Assembly: GCA_963855995.1 (NCBI GenBank)
Contig: OY979717.1
Span: forward strand, 20,249,906-20,313,905
Length of the DNA stretch: 64,000 nt
Direction: 5' to 3'
Source of the DNA: Muricea muricata
Lineage: Eukaryota; Cnidaria; Anthozoa; Malacalcyonacea; Plexauridae
The notes under the pieces are model-generated. The model was not told the origin of the DNA. It saw only the letters and a program-made list of their open reading frames with translations, and did no database searches. The translations under genes and the position numbers were made by a program. The stretch's first letter is position 1. The number at the start of each line of letters is the position of its first letter. Below are positions 11,764-22,574 of the stretch, one piece after another.

Positions 11764-12726
11764 ACAATATTCTGGAAATGCTTAGTTTTTGTTCTATGTA
11801 TTTTTGTTAGAAAAATAAAGGTGGCAATATTTAGTGAATTCCACATTGTCAGGTTAAAAAATGCAATCAGAAAAGTATATGGCTCCAAACATTACAGCTT
11901 GCTGAACTTAGAATTTATACAAAAATCGTTTCTTCGTTACTTTTCGACGTTTGGAGGGATTGTTTTGAGTAACAAAAATGTATTTTTCAGAAGAATTATT
12001 TGCCCACGTTGCATGTCTCAAAGGCATCAAAGTTCGTTGGTATTTCGTGCAATTATTTTTTCTGACTTGTAAAAAGCACAATTGAAATAAAATGATATCT
12101 TTCTATTGTCGAACATACCTTTTGTCTCTGAGGCTGGCATTGCTTCGTATTTGAAAAAGCGTTGGTCAACGCCAAAAGTCGTGGGTTTTCTCCGGGTACT
12201 CCGGTTTTTCCCACTGGGAAAGTTGACAGGGTAGTTACATATGGTTATAGAAATGTGACTAACTTTTGAAAACTTTTCTACTTGTTAAGCCTTACCGTCC
12301 TCTTTATCAGTTGCATGTTTTTGAGCCACATGTTTTTCTTTGTAATTGTGAAACAACTCGTCGATGTTCTATGCTAGATGATTCTTTTCAAAACTCAAAA
12401 TTTATCACTTGCAGTTGTTTCATAGTTATAATATGTCTTTAAGTATAAACATTTACATATCTTGAAAAGACCAAGTGTTTTAGAGCTTGTGTTCATTCAC
12501 TTGTGTTATACTTGTGTTATTGTTCTCTTTCTGCCATGTTCTGTTTTCTTCTATTGCTATTTTAATAAGTGCAATGTGTGGTAGTTAATCTCTTTTTATT
12601 GTTATTCAAATTGTATTCTTTACAAATTCTTTTCAATAAATTATATACAAAATTTACATGTAATCCCTTTTTTAATCAAAAATTCAATTCCCATGGGAAT
12701 TGAGAAATTAAATAAAAAAAATCCCC
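11764..12726. other. Nothing recognised
   Basis: AT-rich. No gene or structured repeat was seen. Confidence 0.4.
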
Positions 12727-12842
12727 CTACCCCGGCCAGCTCCCCAAGTGCTACTTCCACCTAAGTAGAAGTACTTATACATTAGTACAAGTACTTTACT
12801 TATTTACGATGGAAGTAACACTCGGAGAGCTGGCCGGGGTAG
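12727..12842. mobile_element. Small foldback MITE
   Basis: 'ctaccccggccagctcc' at the left and 'agctggccggggtag' at the right are inverted complements. Inner complementary stretches (cttccacc against tggaagta) bring the hairpin to about 116 bp. The GC-rich ends stand out from the flanks. Confidence 0.65.
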
Positions 12843-13766
12843 CCGGCTAAGAGAAGACCAACTTTGTAAATGCTAATGCAATTGCTAAGTTGATCTTCCC
12901 TAGATAGCAGCTGCGCATACCTAGCAAATTAAAGCAAGGAACGTTAGTGACTTAAGTACTTAGCATGCAAATTTGATTCCCAAAGCCAAAATGACAAGTG
13001 CCCCCCGCTGATCCTACCAACTGCCTACCTGCCTCAGTTCTAAGCTGTCTTCCTCGGTTCTAAGCTCCTGCATTCCATTCGTTACCCTCACATTCCTCAC
13101 CATCGCACAGTCACTCACAGCTGATAAACCCGCATGCACCACCACCACCCCGACTGCCACCCAATTCCGAAAATCAAAAGAATTAAAATTTCGGTAAAGT
13201 ATGCATTTTAAATGCAATTTATTTGGATATTTTAGGTCTAACGTAAACTGAAAAAGATCGTATATAAAAACAGGTGAGATTAAATTTACTTGCAAAGTAT
13301 AAAACTTAATTCGCATCTTTTTAGTTTATAGTATGTGATCAATGTAGTTGATGTTGAACCTACTCTTAGCTGTTTTGTTAGAAGTGACGATAGATTTTGG
13401 TTTTCAAGCATACTTTAAAAAATTTTAATTCCTTTAATAAGCTTAACCCCATGCAACTTACACACGGCACACACCCTCACAGTCCATACATTTAGCTAAT
13501 AAATTACATTATGAACAAAAAAGCAAAATAAAAACATAAATTACGTTATCTCTAGCTACTTAAACCCACTTAGACTGAGTATTTGATTGAATTTTCAAAC
13601 GTAAAACCTTAGCTGAATGGGCATGGGCTTTTCGTTGTCTTAACTAGTCCGAAGTAAAAATAAACCTGATACTGAGATGTAAGGCTGGGTCAAATAGGCA
13701 TGAGAATTATGCAAAAATAAAAAGCAATTGAAACAACTAAAGTTGTCTGATATAAGACTCATCTAT

Positions 13767-13969
13767 CAGTGGCGGATCCAGCGTAGGTCAGAATAAATTA
13801 TAGCAGCCCAATTTTAAATTCAAAATAACTTTATAACAATATCATAGGTTATGAATTTCAAAAGAATAAAATCTAACCAATAAAATTGCTTTGAAGGTAT
13901 TTTGAAATGTAAATATATCCAAGAATGAGCTGTAGTAATTTATTTTGACCTACGCTAGATCCGCCACTG
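13767..13969. mobile_element. hAT-type MITE, CAGTGGCGG family copy 1
   Basis: The termini are cagtggcggatccagcgta and its complement ending tagatccgccactg. They are bordered by an exact 8-bp duplication, TCATCTAT, at 13759-13766 and 13970-13977. The 203-bp body is shared with the copies at 57565 and 58792. Confidence 0.9.
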
Positions 13970-14439
13970 TCATCTATGGCAACTGAAATCCTTAACTGTA
14001 GTTCACATGCAATTTTTAATGCCGTAATTCTCATACTTATATAACCGAAACGCCTTCATTTGCATGGTACCTCGCAGCTGCTCTCAAATCACTTCCGTAA
14101 TTTGCTTTAGCACACATAAACAACGACTCAATTGTGCCATTGTTCCTGCTTACCAAAACAAATCTGAAAGCACCAAGATACTTATCATATTAATAATCAA
14201 AGAGGATTCGCATTATGAAGTAATTAGTTTCACCACGAACAGACACATTACCATCAAAACAAAGCATACTGTATTCCCATGGGAATTTAAAATGCACAAA
14301 AAATATAATCAGTCCTACTGATTTTCATGAGATGTATGAGTAGTAATATAGGGGCCGATCGAGCCTTTTTTTTGAGGGGGCGCGAGGGTGTAGGAGGGGG
14401 CGCACACATATTGAGGGGGCGCACCCTCATTAGAATATC

Positions 14440-14800
14440 GTGTCCTGATTGGTCAAACTGCGTACGTACACAAGCCGTGACGTCCACCCCGTGACGTACG
14501 CTATAGTCGTGCGCTCTGATTGGTTAATGGTTGGCGTACGTATGCCCCGTGACGTACACACCGTGACGTACACCCCACCGTGACGTATGCTATAGCCGCG
14601 CTTTGATTGGTTAAAACAGCGTACGTATGCCCCGTGACGTACACCCCGTGACGTACACACCGTGACGTATGCTATAGCCGCGCTCTGATTGGTTATTGGT
14701 TTCCTGTGATTGGTTAATGGGTGGTGGCATAAAACTATATAAATTTACCGATATGTTTGGACTATATAAGTTTATCGTCGCGTTGTACTCACTACGATCA
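14440..14800 (+). promoter_or_regulatory. Promoter block of gene A: tandem CRE and CCAAT motifs, two TATA boxes
   Basis: About eight GTGACGT motifs (CRE/ATF-type half or full sites, mostly in ccgtgacgtac) lie between 14470 and 14675. They are interleaved with five TGATTGG boxes (reverse CCAAT, the NF-Y site). TATA-like boxes are at 14736-14743 and 14763-14770, 60-100 bp before the ATG at 14833. The mirror copy lies near 19300-19660. Such density is unlike anything else in the window and resembles a compact viral or transposon promoter. Factor binding is inferred from motif knowledge. Confidence 0.7.
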
Positions 14801-14832
14801 CTAAGCTGTTTAATAGAAACTTGAAGACAAGA

Positions 14833-15321
14833 ATGAATAACCGACGCTCTGCAAGAAGAAGACGAGTTCGTGATTGTGGATTTTGTCAGGACGATGTGGA
14901 TAAAATATCCGCTGTTGAATATCAGAAGTTGTTTTCACTGATGGAAGTGATATATACACACGCTGTTTTTACTGAAATCGAGCGACTCTGTGAAGAGAAT
15001 TGTTGTGGTTGCAAGATTGATCACCCAAGTCAAAGACAACATGACTGTCTGATGCTGACTGAAGAAGAAAAATGGGAATTATATTACAAAAAAGCTGTCG
15101 CATTACTGAACGAAAATCGATCGGTTTGGGACGAATTTATCGAAGCAACAAGGGTATTAAAATTGAGCTGTCATAAAGATGCTCTCGAACATTTAAGACA
15201 CTTAGAGAGAGAGTCTGAAATCGCTTTGTATACTTTGTGGCAAATGCACAGCAATCAGGAAGACCGTGAAATAAATTGTATTTTAGGATATCTTGCTTAT
15301 TGGAGAGAAAGTAATAAATGA
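14833..15321 (+). CDS. Cassette gene A, Cys/His-rich basic protein, left copy (162 aa)
   Basis: The frame is open from ATG 14833; an upstream in-frame TTG at 14821 is not a likely start. It begins with an Arg-rich stretch (residues 4-13, a possible nuclear signal), then CGFC (15-18), then a cysteine/histidine cluster CEENCCGCKIDHPSQRQHDC (53-72). The last ~85 residues look helical. A zinc-binding fold is inferred from the Cys/His spacing; I cannot assign a family or activity. Two TATA boxes lie upstream and AATAAA at 15480-15485, so the gene is a compact, intronless unit. The mirror copy (18779-19267) differs at two residues (Met37 to Ile, and one Glu to Lys in the C-terminal half). Confidence 0.75.
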   Translation: MNNRRSARRRRVRDCGFCQDDVDKISAVEYQKLFSLMEVIYTHAVFTEIERLCEENCCGCKIDHPSQRQHDCLMLTEEEKWELYYKKAVALLNENRSVWDEFIEATRVLKLSCHKDALEHLRHLERESEIALYTLWQMHSNQEDREINCILGYLAYWRESNK

Positions 15322-15376
15322 CTTTTACTGTCTGAGACATTGTGGTGGTAGTGATTTTGTTTCAGTAATTTCATTT

Positions 15377-15490
15377 CAGCGCTTTACTACGAACAGTATT
15401 TTATTTCAGCGCTTTACTACGAACAGTGTAAACGTACGCTATAGCAGCGCTTTGTTTACATTGTCTGCATTCTTTCAACAATAAAAAGGG
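15377..15490 (+). terminator. Gene A 3' region with doubled 'agcgctttactacgaacagt' and polyA signal
   Basis: The 20-bp unit 'agcgctttactacgaacagt' occurs twice in tandem, and a third partial 'agcagcgcttt' follows. AATAAA is at 15480-15485. The mirror copy is at about 18610-18725. Confidence 0.5.
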
Positions 15491-16130
15491 TTTCATATTT
15501 CATATGTCGTGTTTGTGTTGTGTAATATAGTCTAGCTTGAGTATGTGTCGCGTTATATGACCGTGTATTTTGTTTGGTTATTTTGTCGCACAGTATTGTT
15601 TATGAAACGGGCAAAGATATCGATATCTTCGGATACTATTCAGGATATGTTTAGTACCTTAGTTAAAAATTTAAAGAAAGAAGTACAGGTGATATTTTGC
15701 AATTAAGAAGGATTTATATCGCCATGTTAGTATATGCAGCATAACAGGCTCTATCACTATTGCATCATGTAGTTATGTGGCAAGGGATGGTTAAAGCATG
15801 CAAGATTTTGAAGTACCCAGAGTCATCGGCGATGCACGGACACTACTTTGAAACAATGTTTGATATGTCTTGTTTCATTTGGTTTCAGCTGTATTCCGAA
15901 TCCCAAAGAACGTAAACGGTATGAGCACTAATTGCTCATACGCTCACTAACTTCTTATGAGCACCTGCTTATTAATTTGCTCGTGAGCCATCGCATTAAT
16001 ATAACCCTCGAGAGATGACACCAGACTTAGATATGTATTTGATAAATTTATTAAAAATTGAAAAGAAAAGGAGACTTTGTTCATTAACTCTACAAAGTAT
16101 ACTTTATTAACACGCTCATGTAGAAAACAG

Positions 16131-16646
16131 TTAATCGGCCGCATCATCATTTTCCTTTGTAAAACTATAATCTTTTAAAAGTCTTCTTATCAGAAACTTT
16201 CTCTTATCGATAGCAGCTTCCATAGCTTCTTCTGGGTCAAAGTCATCGTTTTTCATCAATGCATTTTTTGTCTGCATTATTTTTCTATGTATTGGATCGT
16301 TTTTAAGTTGTACCATCCACGTAAGGCGTTGCATGTAAACGCTTTCTAGTTCTTTCTGAAGTTTCGGCAAAACATTGGAATATGCTTGATCTCTTGCAGT
16401 TTGCTCATCTAAACGTCGCTTTGCTTCTTCAATTAATGGTAGCCAAGGATCCAACTGCTCTTCGTTTTCCCCCTCATTGTCGGTTGCCATTAAACTTTCG
16501 GACTCACTATCAATAGAACTTGTTGAAATATTATCTTCGAAATCCATTTCCTGAATTCTTCTATCCTTTAGTGTACAATATTCTCTTTCGTGACGGCGTA
16601 GGTTGAAGCTGCGATCAAATACTTTCCCGCAAAACTTGCAGCTCAT
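16131..16646 (-). CDS. Cassette gene B, zinc-finger acidic protein, left copy (171 aa)
   Basis: This is an intact ATG-initiated frame identical in protein to the right copy at 17454-17969. Residues 3-24 form a zinc finger of C-x2-C-x12-H-x4-C type (CKFCGKVFDRSFNLRRH, then C24), close to a C2H2/BED-like finger. An acidic Ser-rich segment follows (about 35-70). A Lys/Arg-rich, probably helical C-terminal half comes last. It could be a DNA-binding regulator or a replication-associated protein; that is inference. The polyA signal AATAAA lies at 16103-16108 on this strand. It converges on gene A. Confidence 0.75.
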   Translation of the reverse strand: MSCKFCGKVFDRSFNLRRHEREYCTLKDRRIQEMDFEDNISTSSIDSESESLMATDNEGENEEQLDPWLPLIEEAKRRLDEQTARDQAYSNVLPKLQKELESVYMQRLTWMVQLKNDPIHRKIMQTKNALMKNDDFDPEEAMEAAIDKRKFLIRRLLKDYSFTKENDDAAD

Positions 16647-16679
16647 TCCGCTAGACTAACTATCCAGAAATAGCATGTT

Positions 16680-17420
16680 TTTGGGAAGCGCTGTAATTTT
16701 ATGAGCAAATTAATGAGCAATTGCTCATCAGCAGTCAGCGTATGAGCAATTGCTCATACCGTTTGAGCATGTGCTCATAAACATTTATTTCTAGACAAAA
16801 GTCCCGTGGAGGGACAAATTAAGTCCCGGGAGTCCCGTCACAGCAAAACGAACCCATGCCAGCCTTGGGATCTTAAAATAATTTGAATATATAATGTTAG
16901 TGTTTAGGTTTCAAAGAACTATATATATATATTAATCTACCTTATGAGCAAGTGCTCATGAGCAATTGTGAGCATATGAGCAAGTGCTCATGAGCAATTG
17001 TGAGCATATGAGCAAGTGCTCATGAGCAATTCTCATTTGCTCATAAGGTATATTAATCTACCTTATGAGCAAGTGCTCATGAGCAATTGTGAGCATATGA
17101 GCAAGTGCTCATGAGCAATTGTGAGCATATGAGCAAGTGCTCATGAGCAATTCTCATTTGCTCATAAGGTAGATTAATATATATATATATATATATATAG
17201 TTCTTTGAAACCTAAACACTAACATTATATATTCAAATTATTTTAAGATCCCAAGACTTAATTTGTCCCTCCACGGGACTTTGTGTCCCTCCACGGGACT
17301 TTTGTCTAGAAATAAATGTTTATGAGCACATGCTCAAACGGTATGAGCAATTGCTTATACGCTGACTGCTGATGACCAATTGCTCATTAATTTGCTCATA
17401 AAATTACAGCGCTTCCCAAA
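16680..17420. repeat. Palindrome centre: dense TGAGCAATTGCTCA-type repeats
   Basis: Many copies of the half-site tgagcaa and the full palindrome tgagcaattgctca flank and fill the centre. Between about 16931 and 17170 a ~122-bp unit is directly duplicated. Each unit holds three ~33-bp subrepeats (gagcaagtgctcatgagcaa plus ttgtgagcatat), and its ends are inverted (ccttatgagcaa against ttgctcataagg). (TA)n tracts border it on both sides. The arrangement resembles a replication origin, a hairpin end joined as a dimer, or an operator array. Confidence 0.7.
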
Positions 17421-17453
17421 AACATGCTATTTCTGGATAGTTAGTCTAGCGGA

Positions 17454-17969
17454 ATGAGCTGCAAGTTTTGCGGGAAAGTATTTGATCGCAGCTTCAACCT
17501 ACGCCGTCACGAAAGAGAATATTGTACACTAAAGGATAGAAGAATTCAGGAAATGGATTTCGAAGATAATATTTCAACAAGTTCTATTGATAGTGAGTCC
17601 GAAAGTTTAATGGCAACCGACAATGAGGGGGAAAACGAAGAGCAGTTGGATCCTTGGCTACCATTAATTGAAGAAGCAAAGCGACGTTTAGATGAGCAAA
17701 CTGCAAGAGATCAAGCATATTCCAATGTTTTGCCGAAACTTCAGAAAGAACTAGAAAGCGTTTACATGCAACGCCTTACGTGGATGGTACAACTTAAAAA
17801 CGATCCAATACATAGAAAAATAATGCAGACAAAAAATGCATTGATGAAAAACGATGACTTTGACCCAGAAGAAGCTATGGAAGCTGCTATCGATAAGAGA
17901 AAGTTTCTGATAAGAAGACTTTTAAAAGATTATAGTTTTACAAAGGAAAATGATGATGCGGCCGATTAA
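17454..17969 (+). CDS. Cassette gene B, zinc-finger acidic protein, right copy (171 aa)
   Basis: Encodes exactly the same 171 residues as the left copy, including the C3-C6-H19-C24 finger and the acidic segment. Upstream, 'ttctggatagttagtctagc' leads into the ATG. AATAAA at 17992-17997 lies 23 bp past the stop, so the 3' UTR is very short. The perfect identity of both copies means recent duplication, gene conversion or selection. Function is unknown. Confidence 0.75.
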   Translation: MSCKFCGKVFDRSFNLRRHEREYCTLKDRRIQEMDFEDNISTSSIDSESESLMATDNEGENEEQLDPWLPLIEEAKRRLDEQTARDQAYSNVLPKLQKELESVYMQRLTWMVQLKNDPIHRKIMQTKNALMKNDDFDPEEAMEAAIDKRKFLIRRLLKDYSFTKENDDAAD

Positions 17970-18778
17970 CTGTTTTCTACATGAGCGTGTTAATAAAGTA
18001 TACTTTGTAGAGTTAATGAACAAAGTCTCCTTTTCTTTTCAATTTTTGATAAATTTATCAAATACATATCTAAGTCTGGTGTCATCTCTCGAGGGTTATA
18101 TTAATGCGATGGCTCACGAGCAAATTAATAAGCAGGTGCTCATAAGAAGTTAGTGAGCGTATGAGCAATTAGTGCTCATACCGTTTACGTTCTTTGGGAT
18201 TCGGAATACAGCTGAAACCAAATGAAACAAGACATATCAAACATTGTTTCAAAGTAGTGTCCGTGCATCGCCGATGACTCTGGGTACTTCAAAATCTTGC
18301 ATGCTTTAACCATCCCTTGCCACATAACTACATGATGCAATAGTGATAGAGCCTGTTATGCTGCATATACTAACATGGCGATATAAATCCTTCTTAATTG
18401 CAAAATATCACCTGTACTTCTTTCTTTAAATTTTTAACTAAGGTACTAAACATATCCTGAATAGTATCCGAAGATATCGATATCTTTGCCCGTTTCATAA
18501 ACAATACTGTGCGACAAAATAACCAAACAAAATACACGGTCATATAACGCGACACATACTCAAGCTAGACTATATTACACAACACAAACACGACATATGA
18601 AATATGAAACCCTTTTTATTGTTGAAAGAATGCAGACAATGTAAACAAAGCGCTGCTATAGCGTACGTTTACACTGTTCGTAGTAAAGCGCTGAAATAAA
18701 ATACTGTTCGTAGTAAAGCGCTGAAATGAAATTACTGAAACAAAATCACTACCACCACAATGTCTCAGACAGTAAAAG

Positions 18779-19267
18779 TCATTTATTACTTTCTCTCCAA
18801 TAAGCAAGATATCCTAAAATACAATTTATTTCACGGTCTTCCTGATTGCTGTGCATTTGCCACAAAGTATACAAAGCGATTTTAGACTCTCTCTCTAAGT
18901 GTCTTAAATGTTCGAGAGCATCTTTATGACAGCTCAATTTTAATACCCTTGTTGCTTCGATAAATTCGTCCCAAACCGATCGATTTTCGTTCAGTAATGC
19001 GACAGCTTTTTTGTAATATAATTCCCATTTTTCTTCTTCAGTCAGCATCAGACAGTCATGTTGTCTTTGACTTGGGTGATCAATCTTGCAACCACAACAA
19101 TTCTCTTCACAGAGTCGCTCGATTTCAGTAAAAACAGCGTGTGTATATATCACTTCGATCAGTGAAAACAACTTCTGATATTCAACAGCGGATATTTTAT
19201 CCACATCGTCCTGACAAAATCCACAATCACGAACTCGTCTTCTTCTTGCAGAGCGTCGGTTATTCAT
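18779..19267 (-). CDS. Cassette gene A, Cys/His-rich basic protein, right copy (162 aa)
   Basis: The mirror of the gene at 14833-15321, with an intact frame and all Cys/His cluster residues kept. It carries Ile at residue 37 and Lys in place of one Glu near the RESEIAL segment. The CRE/CCAAT promoter block lies at about 19300-19660 and the polyA signal at about 18615-18620 on this strand. Confidence 0.75.
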   Translation of the reverse strand: MNNRRSARRRRVRDCGFCQDDVDKISAVEYQKLFSLIEVIYTHAVFTEIERLCEENCCGCKIDHPSQRQHDCLMLTEEEKWELYYKKAVALLNENRSVWDEFIEATRVLKLSCHKDALEHLRHLERESKIALYTLWQMHSNQEDREINCILGYLAYWRESNK

Positions 19268-19742
19268 TCTTGTCTTCAAGTTTCTATTAAACAGCTTAGT
19301 GATCGTAGTGAGTACAACGCGACGATAAACTTATATAGTCCAAACGTATCGGTAAATTTATATAGTTTTATGCCACCACCCATTAACCAATCACAGGAAA
19401 CCAATAACCAATCAGAGCGCGGCTATAGCATACGTCACGGTGTGTACGTCACGGGGCATACGTACGCTGTTTTAACCAATCAGAGCGCGGCTATAGCATA
19501 CGTCACGGTGTGTACGTCACGGGGTGTACGTCACGGGGCATACGTACGCTGTTTTAACCAATCAAAGCGCGCGACTATAGCGTACGTCACGGGGTGGACG
19601 TCACGGCTTGTGTACGTACGCAGTTTGACCAATCAGGACACGATATTCTAATGAGGGTGCGCCCCCTCAATATGTGTGCGCCCCCTCCTACACCCTCGCG
19701 CCCCCTCAAAAAAAAGGCTCGATCGGCCCCTATATTACTACT

Positions 19743-21622
19743 CACTTGGTACTACTATTTTCCAGTGTGTTCAGCGGTTCGTTTTATTAATACTTTGTTG
19801 GCAAAATTTCCCCAAAATTACTCGTATTGGGGTTTTTACAACACGCATGTAGGCGAGGAAAAGCTTCAATTCCAAATTCTATCCAAGTACTAATTAATAA
19901 TTATAACGAATGCATATTAAAACATTAATAAAGTTGTATGCTTTCCTTTTAATAAATTATTTCATAACACAAAGTGAAAAGGATTAAACACAATGCAATA
20001 TGGAAAAACGCAACATGGAAAGCAGCCCTTACAGACCTAAATTGCACATGGCCTAATTACCCTAGCAAATAACGATGGTTGTTTGCTATTAAGCCTCAAA
20101 ATGTCCACATGATCATCATGACATGGACATAAGTTATGCGGTTCTTTATTTTCCGGAAGTAAAAATTTTCTGGCCTTGGCCAAGTGCAATTGTTACTTAT
20201 TCCGCCCGGTTACTTAAAGGGGCATTGTCATTTTAAATAATTCTTACACCTGTTTGTAAACGTAATAACTGTAAACACAAAACAAATCGACAGCAAAAAC
20301 TTTATAGAGGATAGAGGAGTACGGATGGTCATGATTAATCAAGGATTGAGATGAATTGTATTTACCATCATGAAAAGTTGTTGGCAAACAGATTTTCATT
20401 ACAAGTTTTGTCAAAATTTGATAGAATATTGCCTAAAATTGTACGTTGAATTTAATCTGATTAATATAAACCCATATATATGGTTGCAAAATAAATTGGA
20501 ATATATTCCACTTCAGTGTTCCGAATACAGAACATTTTTGGAAAAAATTAGCCTGATACTTCCCCTTTAAGCCCATTTCAAAACGTGGCGTAATCCGTTG
20601 CTTCGTACACACATAGGCACAACTAATCGTATAGACACAATGAAATACGCGTCATTTCAGTGTGGATTGCAAATAGCCAATAAGGTTTGTAAAATACTGT
20701 AACTGTGTGCATATATATAGTAGAACTTCACTAAACTATATGTAATATCATTCTGTCTGAAGATGGGTTTGGAATAAAGCCGAAATATTACTGTCCAATC
20801 GTTTCCTGTTCAACTCTAGTAATTAATCAAACATATATTTGTATTTACGAATCATGTTAGAGATGAAATTAGATTTTACCCGAAAGAGAACGAGAAATAC
20901 AAATTAACTGTTCGTTGCGACTGTTTCAGTTTTATTCTGTGCGATAGATACGATAAATTCGCCTTCACTTCTGAAGCAATCAATACTTTAAATTTGGCGA
21001 ACAAATCGTTGTCGACAAACGTTAACTTTGAACTGGCTATACTAGTGTGACATCTTCAATTTTTTGCCTAGATTAACAGCATGGTTACTTTTAAAGTGTC
21101 TATGCAACGAAATTTCACCCCAAAGTTTTATGGCCTCAGTGTAAACTTCTTTAGTAACTTCTTTTTCAGAAGTTCATCATTTTGCTTCTTTCTTGACAAA
21201 TTTAGCTTTCAATAATATGTGTTGAGATCAGTGACCTAATTAGCATGCAAACATAGAAAAACGGCGGGAAAGTAAACTTTCATTTCATGTTCAGGAACGG
21301 TGTATATAGTGGTTGTCTTATTTTAAATCGGACGTTTAATAGAGACTAGAGCTCGCCAAGAAGTAAGTTCAACGTTTTAAAGAGTGCATGAAATATTTGT
21401 TACCTAGTCTACAACTATATTTGTACTTCATGTTTTAGATCGAATAAAAAACTTATTGTTTATACTATACGTTTCGGCGTGTTCTAAACGGATTGTTGTG
21501 CTGCGAAACCCGACGGACCAATATACAAATATCATACTTATGACATCACAGTGCATAATTAGTTTTTAGTGCTGTGCATGGAATTTCTCTCGCAGTATCC
21601 ATGATAAATTTTCAAAAGTTGT
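19743..21622 (+). repeat. Left ~1.8-kb inverted repeat arm
   Basis: The sequence starting cacttggtactactatttt and ending near caaaagttgt is found as reverse complement at 27986-29861. Matching holds along almost all of its length with scattered substitutions. A segment of about 300 bp (21220-21519) is absent from the other arm, bordered by aatat-type ends, and is therefore an insertion. No protein is recognisable. Near 20757 it contains 'ctgaagatgggtttgg' followed by 'gccgaaat', a hammerhead-like core with one extra nucleotide. Confidence 0.75.
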
Positions 21623-21919
21623 GACCTCTGCCAAGACGACGACGGTGTCTATATTTGGGAGACAAGTCGACCATTATCCAAACGGTTCCAAGAGCACTAC
21701 AGATCTGCAACGAATCCCACCGCTAAGTCTTATAAGAACATGGCCTTTTCTAAACATTATCAAGCATGTCACGAGGGCCAAAAACCAAAACTTACGGTCA
21801 AAATACTGAAAAAGACTAGTGGTTCTTTAGAACGAAAAGTCACGGAAGCTGTCCTCATCCAAAAACTCAAACCAGACTTGAATGGACAAGTTAATATTGT
21901 TGACTTTTTAATTAATTAA
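21620..21919 (+). pseudogene. Penelope-like element 3' end: C-terminal GIY-YIG nuclease fragment (99 codons)
   Basis: Open from 21620 to TAA 21919 without a start codon. The frame reads CDLCQDDDGVYIWETSRPLS and then KRFQEH, and near the end EAVLIQKLKPDLN. These fit the GIY-YIG endonuclease domain at the C-terminus of Penelope-like retroelements (YVGETSRPL..R..EH and E..LI..LKP.LN). The Gly of the YIG motif reads Trp here. The reverse transcriptase part is missing, so this is a 5'-truncated copy. Downstream sequence to about 22135 (cctgaagatggagcaatgct, then ccgaaacgttg) is the usual kind of 3' tail of such elements. Confidence 0.7.
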
Positions 21920-22185
21920 TTTCACCTTAGTAGTCTAGAAACTTTATTCTAACTCTTTTAGTTAATTTAAATTTCTCGGACACGTCATTTTTGCATGCGT
22001 GCGCGAACAAATTGCGCAAGCAGATCTTTAACGGTTTTAACGGCAATCTATTACCTGAAGATGGAGCAATGCTCCGAAACGTTGTAAACAATAAAGTTGT
22101 TATGTTTTAAGCCTTTGTGGTCATTATTAACTCCATGAGAATTTTTAAAAATGAGACTTAGAGAAAGTTCGATGATAAAACTATT

Positions 22186-22363
<178 letters not shown>

Positions 22364-22574
22364 AAGGCGATCAGTAGAAGACATTTTCATATGCTTTAAT
22401 ACGTTTGAAGCTGATCTGACTTTATTAAAAAACATACTAAAATTGAAACATAAAACTATTAAAAAACGTTCAAATAAAATGCTGAATTTTCGGCTGCTAT
22501 ATATATTATATATTAAAGAAAATTAACTTTGGCGCCTGTAAACATGTGTAAACTGCATCAGGGTTTACGACGAG

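Larger units (their letters stand above)
14337..17050 (+). mobile_element. Left arm of 5.4-kb palindromic two-gene cassette
   Basis: This arm is the near-exact reverse complement of 17050-19744. ORF coordinates in the two arms sum to 34100, which puts the symmetry centre at 17050. From outside to centre it holds a G-rich end (14349-14425), a promoter block (14440-14800), gene A on +, gene B on - (convergent with A), and a centre of short palindromes. The outer ends are tgagtagtaatatagggg and its complement. I could not find a target duplication, and no transposase, polymerase or integrase is encoded. Arm differences are few: an indel of about 20 bp in the promoter block, a short substitution near 16800-16860, and two amino-acid changes in gene A. 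Confidence 0.85.
17050..19744 (-). mobile_element. Right arm of 5.4-kb palindromic two-gene cassette
   Basis: This is the mirror of 14337-17050: gene B on + (17454), gene A on - (18779), promoter block and GC-rich outer end at 19650-19735. The arm ends exactly where the left ~1.8-kb inverted repeat arm (19743 onward) starts. So the cassette inserted at, or is joined to, the tip of that repeat. Confidence 0.85.
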
